Assembly: GCA_002424605.1 (NCBI GenBank)
Contig: DIKQ01000005.1
Location: 1 to 64,000, forward strand
Length of the DNA stretch: 64,000 nucleotides
Direction of reading: 5' to 3'
Source of the DNA: Cloacimonetes bacterium UBA5614
Lineage (GTDB): Bacteria > Cloacimonadota > Cloacimonadia > Cloacimonadales > Cloacimonadaceae
Made by a program: the position numbers and the translations under genes. Below, in pieces: positions 60,896 through 64,000 of the stretch (the stretch's first letter is position 1; every line of letters begins with the position of its first letter). Under the pieces are notes generated by a model. That model worked only from the letters and a program-made list of their open reading frames with translations. It did not search any database and was not told where the DNA came from.

Positions 60896-61138
60896 TCAAT
60901 TGGGACTGAAGAACATCTTTATAGCTACGCCCACGAGCATAAAGAATTGGGTGGTGGAGACTCCCAAGAGGATTTTCATGTTCGTCTCCACCCTTGCCAT
61001 TCTGGTTACCAGTGAGTTATTGCTATTGCCATTGCCGTAGATCTCCTGATGCACACTATCGAGCTTATCTTTAATCTCCGGCTTGCATTCGCAAATCGAT
61101 GCTTCAGTTTCGGTTGTTACTTTCTTTCTGGGAGGCAT
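60896..61138 (-). CDS. Small coiled-coil membrane protein (XhlA-like?)
   Basis: An 80-residue protein: charged N-terminus with a CEC pair (ASICECKPEI), a short helix (DSVHQEIYGNGNSNNSLVTR), then a single C-terminal membrane segment (LLGVSTTQFFMLVGVAIKMFF). Phage proteins of this layout include the XhlA/holin-associated type. No family match is firm. It lies between the tail-tube-like gene and the chaperone gene, 3 bases from the former. Confidence 0.6.
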   Translation of the reverse strand: MPPRKKVTTETEASICECKPEIKDKLDSVHQEIYGNGNSNNSLVTRMARVETNMKILLGVSTTQFFMLVGVAIKMFFSPN

Positions 61139-61141
61139 AGT

Positions 61142-61687
61142 TTAGACTGCCGGGATATCCTTAAACAGGAAGATACGGTCTTTGGTGGCACCCGAATACT
61201 CGGTGCTGATTACGACACTGAACATGCCATCCGCTTCGCCAGACCATTCCACAGCCCAACGCATGCCATTAAACACCACAGCCCTGTCCAACTCATTGGA
61301 GACGACTGTTATGGTCACTTCCCGACCGGAAAAGGATCTGCTTTCCAAGTAGTTCTTCTGCTTGACCTGCAGACCGATAATGGTCAGTTCAATGGTATTG
61401 GTACGCTTACCTGGAATCAGGTAGTTGCGGCTTTTCAGTTTGTTGACCTTGGAGTCTGCCTTACCCGGCTTCTCTGCCAGCTCACCAAGACTGTCCATGT
61501 TGGTGGTCACCTCAGTGGTCAGGGCAGCTTGAGTGGCATAGGCTGAGGTTACCTCGGCAGCGGTATATTTACCAAAGCCGAAGTATATCTTATCAGCAAC
61601 CATGCCTTCCACGAGGGCAGCAAAGTCAAAGTCAGACTGCAGGGTCCCGGCAGGATAGGTCGGAGTGGTGATTGGAGAAGGTGGCAT
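61142..61687 (-). CDS. Major tail (tube) protein-like
   Basis: A 181-residue beta-rich protein (FGFGKYTAAEVTSAYATQAAL, NTIELTIIGLQVKQKNYL, REVTITVVSNELDRAVVFNG, MFSVVISTEYSG) with no signal peptide. Tube proteins of siphophages are of this size and composition and lie just before the chaperone gene, as here. It starts immediately after the stop of the 61688 gene (TAAATG), showing coupled translation. The identity rests on order and composition, not a motif. Confidence 0.6.
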   Translation of the reverse strand: MPPSPITTPTYPAGTLQSDFDFAALVEGMVADKIYFGFGKYTAAEVTSAYATQAALTTEVTTNMDSLGELAEKPGKADSKVNKLKSRNYLIPGKRTNTIELTIIGLQVKQKNYLESRSFSGREVTITVVSNELDRAVVFNGMRWAVEWSGEADGMFSVVISTEYSGATKDRIFLFKDIPAV

Positions 61688-62038
61688 TTAAAACACTCCC
61701 TTAATCGCCTTACCGAGGGAGAAGAGCCATTTGCGATTGTGGAAGACATACTCGACTGCGCCACCGACGGTGCCAAATATCTTGAGCACCAGGTTAGTCT
61801 GTTTAGCAGGCAGGGTCTTGGTAGCCCGCTCCACTGCCAGTTGCTTCTTGGCATAGTCATCCAGGTCTTTAGTGGCAGGGTTGATCTTGATGTCCTGGAT
61901 GATATCCAGCAGGATAGCCAGAGCAGCATTGATCTTGGTCTTGTCCAACAGCTTGCCGGTGATCTTGGCAATCAGCCAGACCAGTAAGGTTGCTATGAGT
62001 CCGAGGATGAACTCTTGGTTTTGAATGATAAAGTCCAT
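61688..62038 (-). CDS. Phage membrane protein, possible holin
   Basis: A 116-residue protein with one hydrophobic N-terminal segment (QEFILGLIATLLVWLIAKI, 8-26), a charged middle (DLDDYAKKQLAVERATKTLP), and an amphipathic C-terminus with a short hydrophobic patch (GTVGGAVEYVF). Holins of phage clusters have this shape but are usually near lysis enzymes; none is present here. It may instead be a head-tail or membrane-associated protein. The 43-base gap to the 62082 gene and coupling to the tail gene place it in the late operon. Confidence 0.55.
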   Translation of the reverse strand: MDFIIQNQEFILGLIATLLVWLIAKITGKLLDKTKINAALAILLDIIQDIKINPATKDLDDYAKKQLAVERATKTLPAKQTNLVLKIFGTVGGAVEYVFHNRKWLFSLGKAIKGVF

Positions 62039-62081
62039 AGATACTCCTTATCTACTTGGGTTGTTATTGTAGTTATTACGG

Positions 62082-62468
62082 CTACAACTTGTAAAAGATG
62101 AGGTTCGCCACGCTGGCGGTTGCTGCCACTGCTCTGCGGATATATATGGTGCGTTGGCTATAGACCGGTATCTTGACCGGGACACCCACCGGGAGAGTGG
62201 CAAACTGGTTATTAGTATTACTATTATCGGCTCTGAGTCCGATGGTGCCGGTAGCCGCTATGACCACCACCTCTACCGTACCACTGGGCACAGCGATGGC
62301 TTTCCAGAGAGTATCGGCAGCCGGGCTATAAGTCAGGCAACTGAAGCCCTTGGTCATCTGGATAGCGATTTTGCGGGTATCCACAGGCAGGGTGTACTGA
62401 GCATACAAGCTCAAGGCTACATTGAAAAGCATGGCACACAGCACCATGACAAAGATGGCTATTCTCAT
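62082..62468 (-). CDS. Secreted or membrane-anchored phage protein, possible decoration protein
   Basis: From ATG 62468 (GGAGATCCTC upstream) it is 128 residues; a reading from 62633 overlaps the capsid gene in another frame and is rejected. The N-terminus MRIAIFVMVLCAMLFNVALS is a hydrophobic signal-like segment, unusual for a structural phage protein. The rest is beta-rich (TLWKAIAVPSGTVEVVVIAA, VGVPVKIPVYSQRTIYIRRA). A head-decoration or membrane-associated role is possible; I cannot decide. It lies 10 bases after the capsid gene stop. Confidence 0.55.
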   Translation of the reverse strand: MRIAIFVMVLCAMLFNVALSLYAQYTLPVDTRKIAIQMTKGFSCLTYSPAADTLWKAIAVPSGTVEVVVIAATGTIGLRADNSNTNNQFATLPVGVPVKIPVYSQRTIYIRRAVAATASVANLIFYKL

Positions 62469-62478
62469 GAGGATCTCC

Positions 62479-64000
62479 TTATACGACATGGAAGATTTTG
62501 ATGAAGTTGGGGATGTAGGTGATGCCGGGACGGATACGGATATACCAGTGGTACTTCCAGTCCGAGCCATGGTGTTCCACTTTGAGTTCGGCATCGGTTC
62601 GGTAACCAATGATGATGAACTTAGTGATGCCACCTACGATGTAGTCATCGGGCATCAGCCTGGCTTTGACGGGGATACCAGCAAAGGACACATTACCACC
62701 TTCCAGTAAGAGTCTGTCACCGGCAACAGTCTCACGTTTGGAGAGTTCGGTGCGGATGCGGATCAGGTCTTTCTGGCTGACATAGAACTTGAAGTTCTCC
62801 TGCTCTTCCAGTACCTCATCAGAGAAAGCCAGCAGAGCAGCTTCAAAGCGTTCGGCAAAGGTAACATAGGTATCATTGTCGATATCGGTAACGTCACTGC
62901 CGGTGGTGGCAAGTTTGATGATACCATTGAGAGCTTTCAGCTTATCGGTGCCACTGGCTCTGTCACCTTTGAACATGAGCAGACGCATGGCTTTCTCGGT
63001 CTTCTTGGCGATATGCTGTTCCACATAGGCACCGAAGGCTTGCTCGCCATACTTGTCCTTATAGAACTCGACCACATCCCTGCCCAAGGTGAACTCGGCA
63101 TTGAGGATGCCGGTAGGTACAGACAGGTCGGCAGTAGCCACGTTCTGAGCCGTCAGAGCACCATCGATGCTGTTCTTGAACACCAGGTCATCAATCAGCC
63201 CGATATCGATCTTCTCGTCTTTGAGGAGTGGAATGACTGAGATGTCGGAGAGGGTATCACCCGGTTGACTACCCACTACATCATCGATAAACAGACTTGT
63301 AGTATTGGCAGTCAGGATGTTCATGGCTTTGCCGGAATCGACATCGGCTATACCTTTGTAGATTTCCCGGTGGGAGGCTTTGACGATGACTTTGTTACCA
63401 TCGATCAGGACTTCCTTATCCATGTTAGCTTGGTTCTCATCCGGCTCACCTTTGATGGACTTGGAGATGGCTTTGCTCATGGTGACCGACAGGTCCTTCA
63501 GGCTCTTCTCAATACTGCGGATAGCATCCGAGACCATGATGTTAGCATTACCACCCTTCTCCAGATCGGTAATGCGGTCAGAGATGGCAGTAATGCCTTT
63601 CTGCAGCTCGGTGTTGTTCTGGTGTTCGGCTACTTTCTTGAGCGAGTTGAGTTCAGACTTGATCTCATCCAGGACTGCCTTGGTATCGCCATAGTCATCG
63701 GCTTTGCCATAGATGGAGACACCATGGAACTGACCTTTCTCGACTTTCTGCCAGAGCTCACTATCCAGGTTTTCGCACTTGAGCACCTGCACCCAAGCTC
63801 CGATATTGGTGTCCGGGAAATGCTCCTTATCAGCAGTCTTGAGGATGTAGTTCTCGACCACCACAAACTCGGGTACGGTCTGCAGGTTGTGATTGACATC
63901 GTTCTTGCCGACCAAACCATGCTTGGCGAAGTGGTCACAGGACTTCTGTATCTCGTCCTTGGAATAGAAGTCACCTTGACTGTCTTTGACATCCGGCTCC
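62479..64000 (-). CDS. Fused prohead protease (XkdF-like) and major capsid protein, 5' end cut
   Basis: The open frame runs off the window at 64000 with no start in view, giving at least 506 residues. The first 95 contain EPDVKDSQGDFYSKDEIQKS, VGKNDVNHN and GQFHGVSIYGKADD, the layout of the XkdF-type serine protease family that matures capsids. A coiled-coil linker follows (LDEIKSELNSLKKVAEHQNN and ITAISDRITDLEKGG), like a scaffold or delta domain, and the rest (about 190-506) is a HK97-like major capsid body (FTLGRDVVEFYKDKYGEQAF, RLLMFKGDRASGTDKLKA, IPVKARLMPDDYIVGG). Protease, scaffold and capsid appear to be one polypeptide. Confidence 0.78.
   Translation of the reverse strand, partial: EPDVKDSQGDFYSKDEIQKSCDHFAKHGLVGKNDVNHNLQTVPEFVVVENYILKTADKEHFPDTNIGAWVQVLKCENLDSELWQKVEKGQFHGVSIYGKADDYGDTKAVLDEIKSELNSLKKVAEHQNNTELQKGITAISDRITDLEKGGNANIMVSDAIRSIEKSLKDLSVTMSKAISKSIKGEPDENQANMDKEVLIDGNKVIVKASHREIYKGIADVDSGKAMNILTANTTSLFIDDVVGSQPGDTLSDISVIPLLKDEKIDIGLIDDLVFKNSIDGALTAQNVATADLSVPTGILNAEFTLGRDVVEFYKDKYGEQAFGAYVEQHIAKKTEKAMRLLMFKGDRASGTDKLKALNGIIKLATTGSDVTDIDNDTYVTFAERFEAALLAFSDEVLEEQENFKFYVSQKDLIRIRTELSKRETVAGDRLLLEGGNVSFAGIPVKARLMPDDYIVGGITKFIIIGYRTDAELKVEHHGSDWKYHWYIRIRPGITYIPNFIKIFHVV

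Overview
The window reads as bacterial chromosome joined to the structural module of a tailed prophage. Four large secreted proteins end in the same FlgD/Por-secretion-like C-terminal domain (a YPNPFNP-type entry, a middle resembling IYNLKGQ, an ending like SSGVYFYRM), and DUF5916-, YCF48- and parallel beta-helix-type exported proteins are present. Together with dense, mixed-strand housekeeping genes this points to the FCB group, most likely Candidatus Cloacimonadota. That placement is an inference from protein style; no rRNA is present to confirm it. Promoters of the TTGACA-17-TATnAT kind, AGGAG ribosome sites and U-tailed hairpins can be read directly.

Layout. 0-9.3 kb: ftsY, a membrane protein, trmB and a dGTPase-like HD protein; a lipoprotein deacetylase with a barrel-like protein; a secreted C39-like protein; dapD-patB. 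9.5-13 kb: an esterase, a secreted CTD protein and a GNAT. 13-21 kb: a leftward run of aminotransferase, degenerate histidine kinase, NtrC-type regulator, two sugar-type ABC permeases and a DUF2723 membrane protein. 21-28 kb: a membrane-anchored DUF362 ferredoxin, a coiled-coil protein, a DUF5916 outer-membrane-like protein, a peroxiredoxin and a small DUF134/DUF5320/NifX metal-redox cluster. 28-36 kb: a beta-helix secreted protein, an MFS transporter, and the pyrimidine operon pyrB-pyrC-pyrK-pyrD. 36-52 kb: valS, a GNAT, a decayed CTD-gene end, tRNA-Ala(CGC), two giant secreted proteins, an ADP-forming acyl-CoA synthetase fused to a GNAT, and a lipoprotein.

52.6-64 kb is a prophage tail/capsid module transcribed leftward. 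It runs from a capsid gene carrying an XkdF-like protease region (cut by the window end) through decoration- and holin-like genes, a tail-tube-like protein, a tail-assembly chaperone with a canonical -1 frameshift signal, two tandem Dam-type methylases, a tape measure, baseplate/hub-like proteins and a fibre-like protein. Two small genes run the other way. No integrase, terminase or att site is visible, so the remainder lies past position 64000.

The most unusual signal is a set of seven intergenic arrays (134, 10740, 22628, 28076, 36426, 40630, 47743) built from 11-bp units. Two to four units lie in one direction, then comes a short spacer, then two to four units in the opposite direction. 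Three arrays are near-identical and vary in unit number; the others keep the geometry while the unit sequence differs. I do not recognise this as a named element. A second notable signal is the complete frameshift cassette (slippery heptamer, spacer, 7-bp stem) in the tail chaperone gene.
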